Below, piece after piece: positions 25,085 through 33,477 of a stretch of 64,000 bases of DNA. A program made the translations under genes and the position numbers. Under the pieces are notes generated by a model that did no database searches, was not told the DNA's origin, and saw only the letters and a list, made by a program, of their open reading frames with translations. Source of the stretch: UBA9732 sp963599445 (GTDB taxonomy: Bacteria > Spirochaetota > Spirochaetia > Sphaerochaetales > Sphaerochaetaceae); assembly GCA_963599445.1 (NCBI GenBank), contig CAVBWZ010000002.1:1-64000 (forward strand), read 5' to 3'. Each line of letters opens with the position of its first letter. Within the stretch, counting starts at the first letter, position 1.

Positions 25085-26539
25085 TCAGGCGTTGTATGTG
25101 GTAGCCGACGTGCTGCCGCCTTCGCCTGTCCAGTTGGTGTGGAAGAACTTTCCACGCTCGCAGTCGACCCTTTCGTATGTGTGGGCACCAAAGTAGTCCC
25201 TCTGGGCCTGAAGGAGGTTTGCAGGAAGACGTGATGATGTGTAGCCGTCGAAATAGCTGAGTGCGCTTGAGAATGTAGGAACAGGGATTCCGCAGAGCGT
25301 TGCGTTTGCGACAACGTTCCTCCAGGAAGGGACAAGGGCCTTGACGGTATCCTTGAAATAAGGATCAAGAAGGAGGTTGGAAAGCTCAGGATTGCGGTCG
25401 AAGGCCTCTTTTATCTTTCCAAGGAACGTGGACCTTATGATGCACCCGCCTCTCCAGAGAAGGGCTATGGAACCGTAGTTGAGATCCCAACCGTATGTCT
25501 TTGCAGCGCTCTCCATAAGGACATAGCCCTGGGCGTAGGAGATTATCTTGGAGGCAAGGAGAGCCTTTCTGATATCCTCTACCATTGCAGCCTTGTCGCC
25601 TTCGTAGCGGCCGCGCTTGATTCCAAAGGCCTTGTCGGCCTCCACTCTCTGAGCCTTCATTGCTGAAAGGCATCTTGCAAATACGGCCTCGCCGATGAGC
25701 GTAAGAGGTACGCCCTCGTCAAGGGCAGCAATCCCTGTCCACTTACCTGTACCCTTCTGTCCTGCAGTGTCCAGGATCTTATCCACAAGAGGCTGTCCGT
25801 CCTCGTCCTTGCGGGCAAGGATTTCGCTTGTGATCTGGATGAGGTAGCTGTCGAGCTCCGTCTTGTTCCACTGGGCGAAGACTTCATGCATTTCGTCTGC
25901 GGACATTCCAAGCATGTCCTTCATGAGCTGGTATGCTTCGCAGATAAGCTGCATGTCGCCGTACTCTATGCCGTTGTGGACCATCTTTACGAAGTGTCCG
26001 GCTCCATCGCTTCCAACCCAGTCGCAGCATGGGGTTCCATCCTCGACCTTGGCGCAGATGGACTGGAAGATAGGTTTCACCAAAGGCCATGCGGCAGGAG
26101 AGCCGCCCGGCATCATGGAAGGACCCTTGAGAGCTCCTTCTTCTCCACCGGAGACGCCGGTTCCAACATACAGGAGTCCTTTGCTCTCAACGTATGCAGT
26201 CCTGCGGATTGTATCCGGGAAATGGCTGTTTCCACCGTCTATGATGACATCACCTGGCTCAAGTACGCCAAGGAGCTGCTCAATGTAGTCGTCTACAGGA
26301 GCACCTGCCTTTACGAGCATCATGACCTTTCTAGGCTTTGCAAGTGAGTCTGCAAGCTCCTGAAGGCTATGGGTTCCAATTATGTTGAGGCCCTTGGCCC
26401 TTCCGTTGACGAAGTTGTCAACCTTGCTTGTAGTTCTGTTGTATACGGCGACTGTGAAGCCCTTGGACTCCATGTTCATCACTATGTTCTCACCCATTAC
26501 GGCAAGACCGATAAGACCTATATCTGCTTTTCTATCCAT
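25085..26539 (-). CDS. gnd: 6-phosphogluconate dehydrogenase, decarboxylating
   Basis: The 484-residue enzyme oxidises and decarboxylates 6-phosphogluconate to ribulose-5-phosphate. The NADP fold motif is GLAVMGENIVMNMESKGFTV; substrate motifs are GVSGGEEGALKGPSMMPGG and KMVHNGIEYGDMQLICEAY. Length is that of the long (about 470-residue) class. Its position inside a hexuronate operon, 14 bp before the epimerase gene, is unusual and points to 6-phosphogluconate as an intermediate of uronate breakdown here. Confidence 0.95.
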   Translation of the reverse strand: MDRKADIGLIGLAVMGENIVMNMESKGFTVAVYNRTTSKVDNFVNGRAKGLNIIGTHSLQELADSLAKPRKVMMLVKAGAPVDDYIEQLLGVLEPGDVIIDGGNSHFPDTIRRTAYVESKGLLYVGTGVSGGEEGALKGPSMMPGGSPAAWPLVKPIFQSICAKVEDGTPCCDWVGSDGAGHFVKMVHNGIEYGDMQLICEAYQLMKDMLGMSADEMHEVFAQWNKTELDSYLIQITSEILARKDEDGQPLVDKILDTAGQKGTGKWTGIAALDEGVPLTLIGEAVFARCLSAMKAQRVEADKAFGIKRGRYEGDKAAMVEDIRKALLASKIISYAQGYVLMESAAKTYGWDLNYGSIALLWRGGCIIRSTFLGKIKEAFDRNPELSNLLLDPYFKDTVKALVPSWRNVVANATLCGIPVPTFSSALSYFDGYTSSRLPANLLQAQRDYFGAHTYERVDCERGKFFHTNWTGEGGSTSATTYNA

Positions 26540-26576
26540 ATGTCAGCTCCTAAATCAATAAATCAAAATCTGAAAA

Positions 26577-27650
26577 TCATCTCTTCACTCTGGCGTTTCC
26601 GCTGTAGACGGACCAGATCTGCTCTTCGTCCGCAGGCGTGCTGTAGTCCGAGAGGACAGTGGTTGCAAGTACACCAGTGGCCCAACCCATCTTTATCCAA
26701 TCCTCCTGTGGCTTTTCAGCAAGGATTGCATAGAGAAGGCCTCCAACGAATCCATCGCCGCCGCCAATGCGGTCCATTACCTGGATTGGACGTGGCTCTT
26801 CCACGTACCAGGTGTCTCCTACGAGGACGAGTGCACCCCAGTTGTGTTCGTTGGCGCTCACGACCTCTCTGAGGGTCGTTGCAAAGACGCTTGCCTGAGG
26901 ATAGGAGGCCCTGACCTGAGCTATCATGTCCTTGAACTGGCCAATCTTCTTCTCAAGATCCTTTCCTCCTGCTTCAGGGCCCTTCATTCCAAGGGCCAGC
27001 TGGAAGTCCTCCTCGTTTCCAATGAGGATGTCAGCAACACCTGCAATCTCGCTGAATGCGGCGCGAAGCTCCTCCTCTCGGCCTTTCCAGAACGATGCTC
27101 TGTAGTTGAGGTCGAACGATATGACCGTGCCGTTCGCCTTTGCAGCCCTTGCAACCTCAAGGCAGAAGGCCGTCGTGTCAGGGCTCAAGGCACAGACAAG
27201 GCCTGAAAGATGGAGGATCCTCACACCTTCCACGCGGAAGATCCTGTCCAAGTCGAAGTCCTGGGCCTTCAGTGTGCGACCAACTTCACCGCTGCGGTCG
27301 TTCCAGACCCTTGGTCCACGGCTTCCAAAACCGCTGTCTGCAATGTTGAACTGGTGTCTGTATCCCCAGGCGCCGCCCTGTGGAATCTCTGGACCTTCGT
27401 AGTCTATGTTCCTGAACCTGAGCTCCGCCTTTATGAAGGATGCTATTGGACTGTCCTTGACAAAGGCTGTAAGGACCTTTGTCTTGAGTCCAAGTGACGA
27501 CGACACGTTGAGGACGTTGCTCTCTGCACTTGTGGCCTGCATCTCGAAGAAGCGGCTTGTGTGCACTGGAAGTCTATCGGCGGGCGTGATCCTCACGCCC
27601 ATGCTGGTGGGGCACACCAGATCGTATTTGCAGTTTTCTCTAAGTTCCAT
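26577..27650 (-). CDS. PfkB family sugar (acid) kinase
   Basis: The 357-residue kinase starts at the ATG at 27650 (AGGAG seven bases upstream). PfkB features are SFDLNYRASFWKGREEELRAAF, DILIGNEEDF and the catalytic VMDRIGGGDGFVGGLLYA, with Asp as general base. In most hexuronate operons such a kinase is KdgK (2-keto-3-deoxygluconate), but no dehydratase or KDPG aldolase is present here while gnd is, so gluconate is an equally good or better substrate. The sequence alone cannot decide. Confidence 0.8.
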   Translation of the reverse strand: MELRENCKYDLVCPTSMGVRITPADRLPVHTSRFFEMQATSAESNVLNVSSSLGLKTKVLTAFVKDSPIASFIKAELRFRNIDYEGPEIPQGGAWGYRHQFNIADSGFGSRGPRVWNDRSGEVGRTLKAQDFDLDRIFRVEGVRILHLSGLVCALSPDTTAFCLEVARAAKANGTVISFDLNYRASFWKGREEELRAAFSEIAGVADILIGNEEDFQLALGMKGPEAGGKDLEKKIGQFKDMIAQVRASYPQASVFATTLREVVSANEHNWGALVLVGDTWYVEEPRPIQVMDRIGGGDGFVGGLLYAILAEKPQEDWIKMGWATGVLATTVLSDYSTPADEEQIWSVYSGNARVKR

Positions 27651-27680
27651 AGTCAATCTCCTAGTATCTTGTAGTATCAA

Positions 27681-29285
27681 TCAGAATGTCAGAACCATTT
27701 CGTGGAGGGCCTTCCTTACGGCACTTGGGCCTTCGTTCATCTTCTTGAAATTGGAAACGACAGCCTCCTTCAATGGGGATGCGTTCAAATCATAGCCCCA
27801 GATATCGCTGCGGGACATTATCGCATCCAAAGCACCGTCCTTTACCGGCTGTCCGAACACAACACCCGAAATATCCTTCTGAGCTGACTCGAGAAGCGGA
27901 TCCGGACTTGGCTCAAAGGCTTTTCCTTCGTCGTCTATGGCAAGAAGATACCTCATCCAAGAGGCAAGAACGAACGGCACGCACTTGAGAGAGGAAAGGT
28001 CCATGCCTCTCTTCTCGTACTCCTTTACGGTCTCGCCAAAACGGATTGCGAGCTTTTGGCTCGTATCGGTGGCGATTCTCTGAGGGGTGTCCGGCATGAA
28101 CGGGTTCGGAAGCCTCTTGTAGACGACATCGTCTATGAAGCTCTTTGGTGAAAGGATGCCGGGATCCGTCACGACAGGAAGTCCCTCCACATAGCCAAGC
28201 CTCTTTATGTAGGCCACAATGTCATCGTCCTTCATTTCGTCGCTTATCTTCTTGTAGCCAAGAAGGCATCCTGCAACGCTCATTGCAGTGTGAAGAGGAT
28301 TGAGACATGTGCATACCTTCATCCTCTCGACCTTCGTGACGGTCTCGCGGTCAGTGAAGAGCACTCCGGCCTTGTCCAATGCAGGCCTTCCGTTTGGGAA
28401 GGAATCCTCGACGACGAGGTATTCGCACTCCTCTGCATTGACGAAAGGTGCAACCCATGACTTCTTGGAAGTCACGACGATATCCATATCCTCAACGCCA
28501 TCGGCCTTGAGCATGTCTGCAACCGATGCGTCAGGCCTTGGGGTTATCTTGTCGATCATGGACCATGGGAAGCTGACGACTTCAGGATTGCATACGTAGT
28601 CCACAAAGCCCTGCTCGACGAAGCCAAGCTCCTGCCATCTGCGGGCTATGGTCATGATGCCGTTTCCAAGCTTTTCGCCGTTTCTGGAGCAGTTGTCCAT
28701 GCTCACCACTGCAATTGGAAGCCTGCCGGCCTTGTACCTTTCAAGAAGGAGGGATGTCACCATGCAGCACACGGTGGAACATGCAGAAGGCCCTTTGAGG
28801 ATGTCGGCCTGCACATAGTCCGGTGCAGTCGAGTAGCCCTTCTCCGTTATCGTGAAGCTCACCATCTGGAGGGCTGGGCTTGTGAACACCTGACAGAAAC
28901 GGGCCCAGTCGGCCTCCCGTGCAGGGCTGCATCTTAGGGCCTGCGCAACGGACGCCACAACGGACTTTCCAACCGTGCCGTCGCTTTTGAGCGTAACGTC
29001 TATGCTGAGGTTGTCGAACTTGTCGTATGCATCGTCCAGCATCTCCCAGTCGAACGCCTCACCTACGAGGATTCCAGTGTCATCAAGTCCCTTGTCCAAA
29101 AGGTCCTGCATTCTGGCTGCAAGGAAGGCCCTGAATATGTTTCCAGAGCCAAAATGCACCCATTTGCAACCCTTGAGGGTGTTCTCCCTCATCTTCTCTA
29201 TGTCGAACGCAGGAAGCGTATAGCCTGCATTCTCCCACTGTCTACGGGATTCAGCGTCCCTGATTCCGTCAAGACAAAGTTTCAT
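27681..29285 (-). CDS. uxuB: Fructuronate reductase (mannitol dehydrogenase family)
   Basis: The 534-residue enzyme belongs to the long-chain polyol dehydrogenases. WVHFGSGNIFRAFLAARMQDLL is the N-terminal NAD-binding segment, and SMDNCSRNGEKLG and KVERMKVCTCLNPLHTAM carry the catalytic Lys/Asn region. It should reduce D-fructuronate to D-mannonate; tagaturonate reduction (UxaB) is the alternative, but the neighbouring UxaE makes fructuronate the common intermediate. GGAGG precedes the ATG. Confidence 0.85.
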   Translation of the reverse strand: MKLCLDGIRDAESRRQWENAGYTLPAFDIEKMRENTLKGCKWVHFGSGNIFRAFLAARMQDLLDKGLDDTGILVGEAFDWEMLDDAYDKFDNLSIDVTLKSDGTVGKSVVASVAQALRCSPAREADWARFCQVFTSPALQMVSFTITEKGYSTAPDYVQADILKGPSACSTVCCMVTSLLLERYKAGRLPIAVVSMDNCSRNGEKLGNGIMTIARRWQELGFVEQGFVDYVCNPEVVSFPWSMIDKITPRPDASVADMLKADGVEDMDIVVTSKKSWVAPFVNAEECEYLVVEDSFPNGRPALDKAGVLFTDRETVTKVERMKVCTCLNPLHTAMSVAGCLLGYKKISDEMKDDDIVAYIKRLGYVEGLPVVTDPGILSPKSFIDDVVYKRLPNPFMPDTPQRIATDTSQKLAIRFGETVKEYEKRGMDLSSLKCVPFVLASWMRYLLAIDDEGKAFEPSPDPLLESAQKDISGVVFGQPVKDGALDAIMSRSDIWGYDLNASPLKEAVVSNFKKMNEGPSAVRKALHEMVLTF

Positions 29286-29383
29286 TTCATGCCTCCAAAA
29301 TCTTTTTCGTTTTGTTCGTATCTATGTTTGTTCGTATCAATTTCGTTTCGCCAAAATCGGGCCAAGGTGGGACCAGGTGGAAG

Positions 29384-30850
29384 TCAAACCAAAATGGCCT
29401 TCAGGTGGTTCCCAATATGTTCGTGCAGAAGCCTTGCATAGTCCTCCCTGTTCGTCCTCCACAACCTGTAGAGCCTGTCCCTGAACAAAGGTGCACCGGT
29501 GGCGTCCTTTGCGTTGAGGATGAGTCCATAGGTTATGTGGATGAGCTGGCGTGCATCGTTCATGGAGAACAGTCCAACGAGATGTGCATCGTCCAACGTG
29601 TCTATGTCAGGTATCTTGGAAAGGTCCGTTGTGACGTGGTAGTACTTGGAGGCTTCGTCGAATGCACTGAGTGCGAACCTGTGCACCTCTCTGTAAAGCG
29701 AAGGATCCTTCATTGCCACAAGCTTCATGGCCTCAAGCCAGTTGGTGCCGGCGGTCTTGAGATGGAACCTACCCTTCGTCTCACGACCGGCATATGGGAA
29801 GATGGAGAACTTGTCGGATCCGCTGTGGATGCTGAGCTTGTACCCAAAATGCCTTGCTATTGCAGCATGGACCTTCATCTCCTGCTCGAACTGGTCAAGG
29901 TCGCCAATGTAGTCTATACCCTTCTGGAACTCGCCGCAGAACCTAGGCGCCACGGTGGCGATATGCACTTTTGCCCTTGAAAGCTCGTTGGCCACGAAGA
30001 AATGCTGGGCCGGATGGGTCGGAGTCATGGTCTCGTCGATGGAAATCTCGAAGTCCGCCCTCTGCCCCTTGGACTGGCCGCCTGACACGATATGGTTCTC
30101 GTATATGCCGATGGCATGGGCTATGGCCTTGCTGTAGATGAGCACGCACCTTTTGAACATGTCTTCGTCGAAATGGATGGAGTGGCCCTCTCCAACATCG
30201 AACGTCTTTCCAAGATATATCCCTTCAAGTGCTGCGGCATAGTCTTCGCTTCCAGCCTTGAACTCCTCATACCTTTCGTTGACCTGTGCATTGGAAAGGC
30301 CGTCTATGGAGTTGTCAATCTGCTCGCTGCAGTCAAGGGTTATCATGGTGCAGCCGCTTGAAAGTGCATACTCGACTTCGTCTGCGGTCTTCACATGGTC
30401 GCCGTCGGCGCCCCAGCCTGTTGTGTAGTTGTTTCTGAACACTCCAAATGTGGCGCAGTCTATGACGTCATGGAACGTGCGGTTCGTGAGGTTGAGCTCC
30501 CTTATGGACTGCTGTGCAAGGATGGGAGTCACCTGTGGGTAGTCCCTGAACACCATGAGGTGTCCGTCCGTTGCAATTCCAAGACGGTCGCCCACTCCCA
30601 TCGTCTTGTCCCTTTCAAGAACCCTAGAGGGAGCGGTGAAGGGGTAGAGGCTTCTGAGCCTATCCGCATTGGCATGGGAGAGAGGGGCCAGAATCCACTT
30701 CTCGTTGTTGCAGGATACGATCTCTCCATCGAATCCAAGCTCTGGCTTTGCAACCAGATAGTCACAGTCCAAGGCGGCGACCATGAACAGGTCGTCATGC
30801 CTGGACGCTTCGTATAGTTCAAAGGAACGTCCGTCGTCGGTCTTCCACAT
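29384..30850 (-). CDS. uxaE: Tagaturonate epimerase family protein
   Basis: The 488-residue protein starts at MWKTDDGRSFELYE (30850), with GGAGG five bases upstream. It matches the UxaE family, recognised from its length and conserved segments such as FRDYPQVTPILAQQSIRELNLTNRTF, GWGADGDHVKT and GYKLSIHSGSDKFSIFPYAGRETKGRFHLKTAGTNWL. UxaE interconverts D-tagaturonate and D-fructuronate, letting galacturonate and glucuronate share one pathway. It is the first gene of the operon and sits 188 bp from the divergent GntR gene. Confidence 0.85.
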   Translation of the reverse strand: MWKTDDGRSFELYEASRHDDLFMVAALDCDYLVAKPELGFDGEIVSCNNEKWILAPLSHANADRLRSLYPFTAPSRVLERDKTMGVGDRLGIATDGHLMVFRDYPQVTPILAQQSIRELNLTNRTFHDVIDCATFGVFRNNYTTGWGADGDHVKTADEVEYALSSGCTMITLDCSEQIDNSIDGLSNAQVNERYEEFKAGSEDYAAALEGIYLGKTFDVGEGHSIHFDEDMFKRCVLIYSKAIAHAIGIYENHIVSGGQSKGQRADFEISIDETMTPTHPAQHFFVANELSRAKVHIATVAPRFCGEFQKGIDYIGDLDQFEQEMKVHAAIARHFGYKLSIHSGSDKFSIFPYAGRETKGRFHLKTAGTNWLEAMKLVAMKDPSLYREVHRFALSAFDEASKYYHVTTDLSKIPDIDTLDDAHLVGLFSMNDARQLIHITYGLILNAKDATGAPLFRDRLYRLWRTNREDYARLLHEHIGNHLKAILV

Positions 30851-30918
30851 ATAAGCCTCCATATTGGTGCAGCGCATCAGGTATACCTGTAATTAATCTT
30901 TTTGCTACGCCATTTGTA

Positions 30919-30966
30919 ACTATAACCGCTTTAGTAAGATAACGCAACTGATATTTTAGTTGCGTT
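30919..30966 (-). promoter_or_regulatory. Hexuronate operon promoter with operator over -35
   Basis: On the minus strand TTGCGT (30942-30947), 17-bp spacer and TATAGT (30919-30924) form a good promoter. A perfect inverted repeat, AACGCAACT (30941-30949) and AGTTGCGTT (30958-30966) with 8 bp between, overlaps the -35 box and fits a repressor site for the divergent GntR. Confidence 0.65.
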
Positions 30967-31002
30967 TTGTTGCACTTCGTTTGGGATCCATGCAGATTCC
31001 AA

Positions 31003-31031
31003 TGGAAAAGCCGTTTGCATTGTGCTATACT
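31003..31031 (+). promoter_or_regulatory. Promoter with -10 box 7 nt before ATG (GntR gene)
   Basis: TGGAAA (31003-31008), 17-bp spacer and TATACT (31026-31031), then seven bases to the ATG at 31039. No SD lies before that ATG, which suggests a leaderless transcript. Confidence 0.5.
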
Positions 31032-31038
31032 GGCAAGG

Positions 31039-31701
31039 ATGCTCACAGATATCGTATACGCAGACCTACGAGACAGAATCCTCAACCTTTCGCTCAAACC
31101 GGGCACACCTTTGAGCTTTTCGGCCCTGAGCGCACAGTACAACGTAAGCATCTCCCCTATCCGCGATGCTCTCAAGAAGCTTGCATCCGAGGGGCTTGTC
31201 GAGATAAAGCCGCAGAGCGGAACATCGGTGTCGCTGATCGACCTTGAGCGTGTACGAGACGAGCGTTTCATGCGCCTGTACCTTGAACTTGGTGCCATAG
31301 AGAAGCTGGGCGCAAGGAAATCGGACTATGGAAGATCCAGTCTGATATCCAAGTGGGAGGACCTCATAGCACGGCAGCACGATGCGTTTTCGTGCAGGGA
31401 TACGGCGGGGTTCCTTGCGCTTGACGACTGCATGCACATGGCGCTTTTCGAGGAGACCGGCCACAGCAGGGTATTCGAATCGATAAAGAGTTCAAGCGGC
31501 AACTACCATAGGATACGAATGGTGAGCTACCTGTTCGACGACATCCTCAGGAACATCCTGGTGCAGCACTCGCAGCTGCTCGATGCCTTGAAGGCCGGGG
31601 ATGTGGAAAGGCTGCTTGAACTGGATAGGAAACACATTTCAAAGATAGAGGTGGAGACCGCCGAATACCAGAAGGCGTATCCTCAGTATTTCAGACAATA
31701 G
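31039..31701 (+). CDS. GntR family (FCD type) regulator of hexuronate operon
   Basis: The 220-residue protein starts at MLTDIVYADLRDRIL (31039). The N-terminal winged helix includes FSALSAQYNVSISPIRDALKKLASEGLV. The C-terminal helical FCD domain has the DDCMHMALFEETGH segment and a late His (LDRKHISKIE), the usual metal/effector ligands. It is divergent from uxaE, so a uronate-responsive repressor like ExuR/UxuR is likely. Earlier in-frame codons to 30967 cover the promoter and are rejected. Confidence 0.88.
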   Translation: MLTDIVYADLRDRILNLSLKPGTPLSFSALSAQYNVSISPIRDALKKLASEGLVEIKPQSGTSVSLIDLERVRDERFMRLYLELGAIEKLGARKSDYGRSSLISKWEDLIARQHDAFSCRDTAGFLALDDCMHMALFEETGHSRVFESIKSSSGNYHRIRMVSYLFDDILRNILVQHSQLLDALKAGDVERLLELDRKHISKIEVETAEYQKAYPQYFRQ

Positions 31702-31772
31702 CTTCCAGTCGACGTCTGCAGGCGTTTTTTTGTTTGTGGGATGTTTTGGAAGACGGCCGAAAGGAGGCGCAA

Positions 31773-32690
31773 ATGGAGATCCAGAAACAAATACTGCTTT
31801 TCTTCGCAAGCATACAGACACCGGTCCTTGATGCCATCGTCCAATTCATCACGATGTTTGGAGAGGAGTACATAACCGTCGCCATCATCACGTTCATGTA
31901 CTGGAACATAAGCAAGAAGAAGGGTTTCACGACCTGCATGTGCATGCTCTCCGCAGCGCAGGTAATGTCTTTGACCAAGGCCATAGTACGGTTTCCTCGT
32001 CCTTGGAAGGTCATAGACGGCCTCAGCTCCGTGCGCCAAAGCACTGCAACGGGGTACTCGTTTCCAAGCGGCCACACCTCGAATGCCGCCGCAACCCTCT
32101 CCTCGGTCGCCGTTTCGTTCAAGAAGCGTTGGCTCTCCATTGCATGTGCTGTGATGATTGCATTGGTGGGCCTCTCCAGAATGTATCTTTGCGTGCACTG
32201 GCCGATGGATGTCGCATGCGGTCTTCTGATTGGAGTGGGAGCTACAGTCGTCCTTTATGATAGGGTTTCCTCCTTGTTCGACGACGCTGCACGTGGACGC
32301 AAGGTGTTTGGAATCACGGCCGTCGTCTCCACGGTGCTGTGGATTGTACTTGCTTTGTTGCTGCAGTTCGCCTTGATTGAGGCAGAAGCCTTTACTACAT
32401 TTGCAAAAAACGTGGCCATGCTCTCAGGTGCTGCAATTGGATATCTTCTCGAAAGGAAACGCTTCGACTACGTCGTTGAGGAAGGGCATTGGGGACGCAA
32501 GGTACTGCGCTTCTTCGTTGGAATGGCAGGGGCGGTGGTTGTTCTCCCCCTTTCGAAGATTCTGTTCAAGGCAGTTGGAGCGTACTGCCCCATCACGGCA
32601 ATCCTGCGCTATGCCCTTGTAACGTTCTGGGCCAGCGGACTGTTCCCTCTTTTGGGAAAGAAGCTTGGGCTGTTCGTGAAGGGAAATTGA
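31773..32690 (+). CDS. PAP2 family membrane phosphatase
   Basis: The 305-residue membrane protein has the three lipid phosphatase motifs: KAIVRFPRP (KxxxxxxRP), SFPSGHTSNA (PSGH) and SRMYLCVHWPMD (SRxxxxxHxxxD). Eight or so hydrophobic segments are visible; the C-terminal half adds four beyond the core. Likely substrates are undecaprenyl pyrophosphate or phosphatidate. The ATG at 31773 has an AAGGAGG SD. An exact 48-bp repeat starts nine bases after the stop codon. Confidence 0.9.
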   Translation: MEIQKQILLFFASIQTPVLDAIVQFITMFGEEYITVAIITFMYWNISKKKGFTTCMCMLSAAQVMSLTKAIVRFPRPWKVIDGLSSVRQSTATGYSFPSGHTSNAAATLSSVAVSFKKRWLSIACAVMIALVGLSRMYLCVHWPMDVACGLLIGVGATVVLYDRVSSLFDDAARGRKVFGITAVVSTVLWIVLALLLQFALIEAEAFTTFAKNVAMLSGAAIGYLLERKRFDYVVEEGHWGRKVLRFFVGMAGAVVVLPLSKILFKAVGAYCPITAILRYALVTFWASGLFPLLGKKLGLFVKGN

Positions 32691-32698
32691 AGATTAAA

Positions 32699-32746
32699 GA
32701 GCAACTTTCAAAACTCCTTCATGCGTCCTGGCCATGCCCTGCACGG
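32699..32746 (+). repeat. 48-bp repeat, exact inverted copy at 45976-46023
   Basis: The segment from GAGCAACTTTCAAAACTCC to CCATGCCCTGCACGG is identical base for base to the reverse complement of 45976-46023. It follows the PAP2 stop. A low-complexity island of CTACAGA-like words (to about 32860) comes directly after. Confidence 0.95.
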
Positions 32747-32850
32747 TTGGAACAGAAGCCACAGACACTACACATACTACAAATGCGACAGGTCCAACAC
32801 CTGCTACAGATTCAACAGACGCTACAACCTCTACAGAACGGCCACAGATT

Positions 32851-33303
32851 TCAAGCTTTCAGGATGACAGCGATTGCGCCGCTGCCGCCTTCTGCGGCCT
32901 TTGGGGTAAAAGCCTCGCGCACTGCAGGGTGATTTGCGATTGCAGCGCTCACAGCAGGTCTGAGGACGGCCTCGCCGCCTGCGGAGTGTATCCCCTTCCC
33001 TGTTATCACAAGAACCTTCCTCAGTCCTCGGGCCTTGGATTGGTCTAGAAAAGCCTTCACTGCCACGAAGGACTCCTCCAACTTGTAGTTGTGAAGGTCG
33101 AGCTCGGCCTGAGCCTTCATTTGCCTGAGTGCGTTTATGGACGGCGAGTCAGGATTCCTGCCACGTGAGCCGTTCTGGGAGCGGTCCCTGAGGCGTTTGG
33201 ATATGGCGGCATCTTCGTCATGCGTCTGCATCCACTGGCTGTAGATGTCAGCGAAGCTGGATTTCGATGTCTTGTCTGAGCTATCGGTTTTCATATCCAT
33301 CAC
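32851..33303 (-). CDS. Smr domain protein
   Basis: The 150-residue protein has a polar N-terminus rich in Ser, Asp and Lys and a C-terminal Smr domain (about 68-150). The core motifs are AELDLHNYKLEES and VLVITGKGIHSAGGEAVLRPAV, the latter being the G-K-G-x-H-S signature. Stand-alone Smr proteins are endonucleases or bind nicked DNA or RNA; recent work links some to ribosome rescue. It lies alone, convergent with the PAP2 gene and 57 bp from a tRNA gene. Confidence 0.9.
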   Translation of the reverse strand: MMDMKTDSSDKTSKSSFADIYSQWMQTHDEDAAISKRLRDRSQNGSRGRNPDSPSINALRQMKAQAELDLHNYKLEESFVAVKAFLDQSKARGLRKVLVITGKGIHSAGGEAVLRPAVSAAIANHPAVREAFTPKAAEGGSGAIAVILKA

Positions 33304-33360
33304 ACATATCCACCACCTTCCTTGACCAAATCCAAACTATTGACTATCCTATGCAACGTT

Positions 33361-33434
33361 GATCCTTTAGCTCAGCTGGATAGAGCACTTCCCTCCTAAG
33401 GAAGGGGTCGGGCGTTCGAATCGCCCAAGGGTCA
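33361..33434 (+). tRNA. tRNA-Arg (CCU)
   Basis: The 74-nt sequence folds as a cloverleaf. GATCCTT pairs with AAGGGTC (one T-G), the D arm is GCTC...GAGC, the anticodon arm CTTCC-CTCCTAA-GGAAG gives anticodon CCT, and the T arm is GGGCG-TTCGAAT-CGCCC. The discriminator is A and CCA is not encoded. It reads AGG arginine codons. Confidence 0.96.
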
Positions 33435-33435
33435 A

Positions 33436-33477
33436 AAGGCTGCACCGCCAAGCTACTGTCTTGTGTGCAGCCTTTTT
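33436..33477. terminator. Bidirectional terminator between tRNA-Arg and topA
   Basis: AAGGCTGCAC (33436-33445) pairs with GTGCAGCCTT (33465-33474), followed by TTTTT on the plus strand; the minus strand also ends in TTTT. It serves both convergent transcripts. Confidence 0.85.

Noticed and set aside
26577..27650. Firm KdgK annotation of the PfkB kinase
   Set aside because: Without uxuA or kdgA and with gnd in the operon the substrate is not settled, so no symbol was given.
31683..32198. 171-codon minus-strand frame
   Set aside because: Shadow of the PAP2 phosphatase gene; histidine-rich look comes from the opposite strand.
32690..32860. Structured RNA (SRP, 6S or similar) after the PAP2 gene
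   Set aside because: No family-specific motif or extended stem was found; only a repeat and a low-complexity island.
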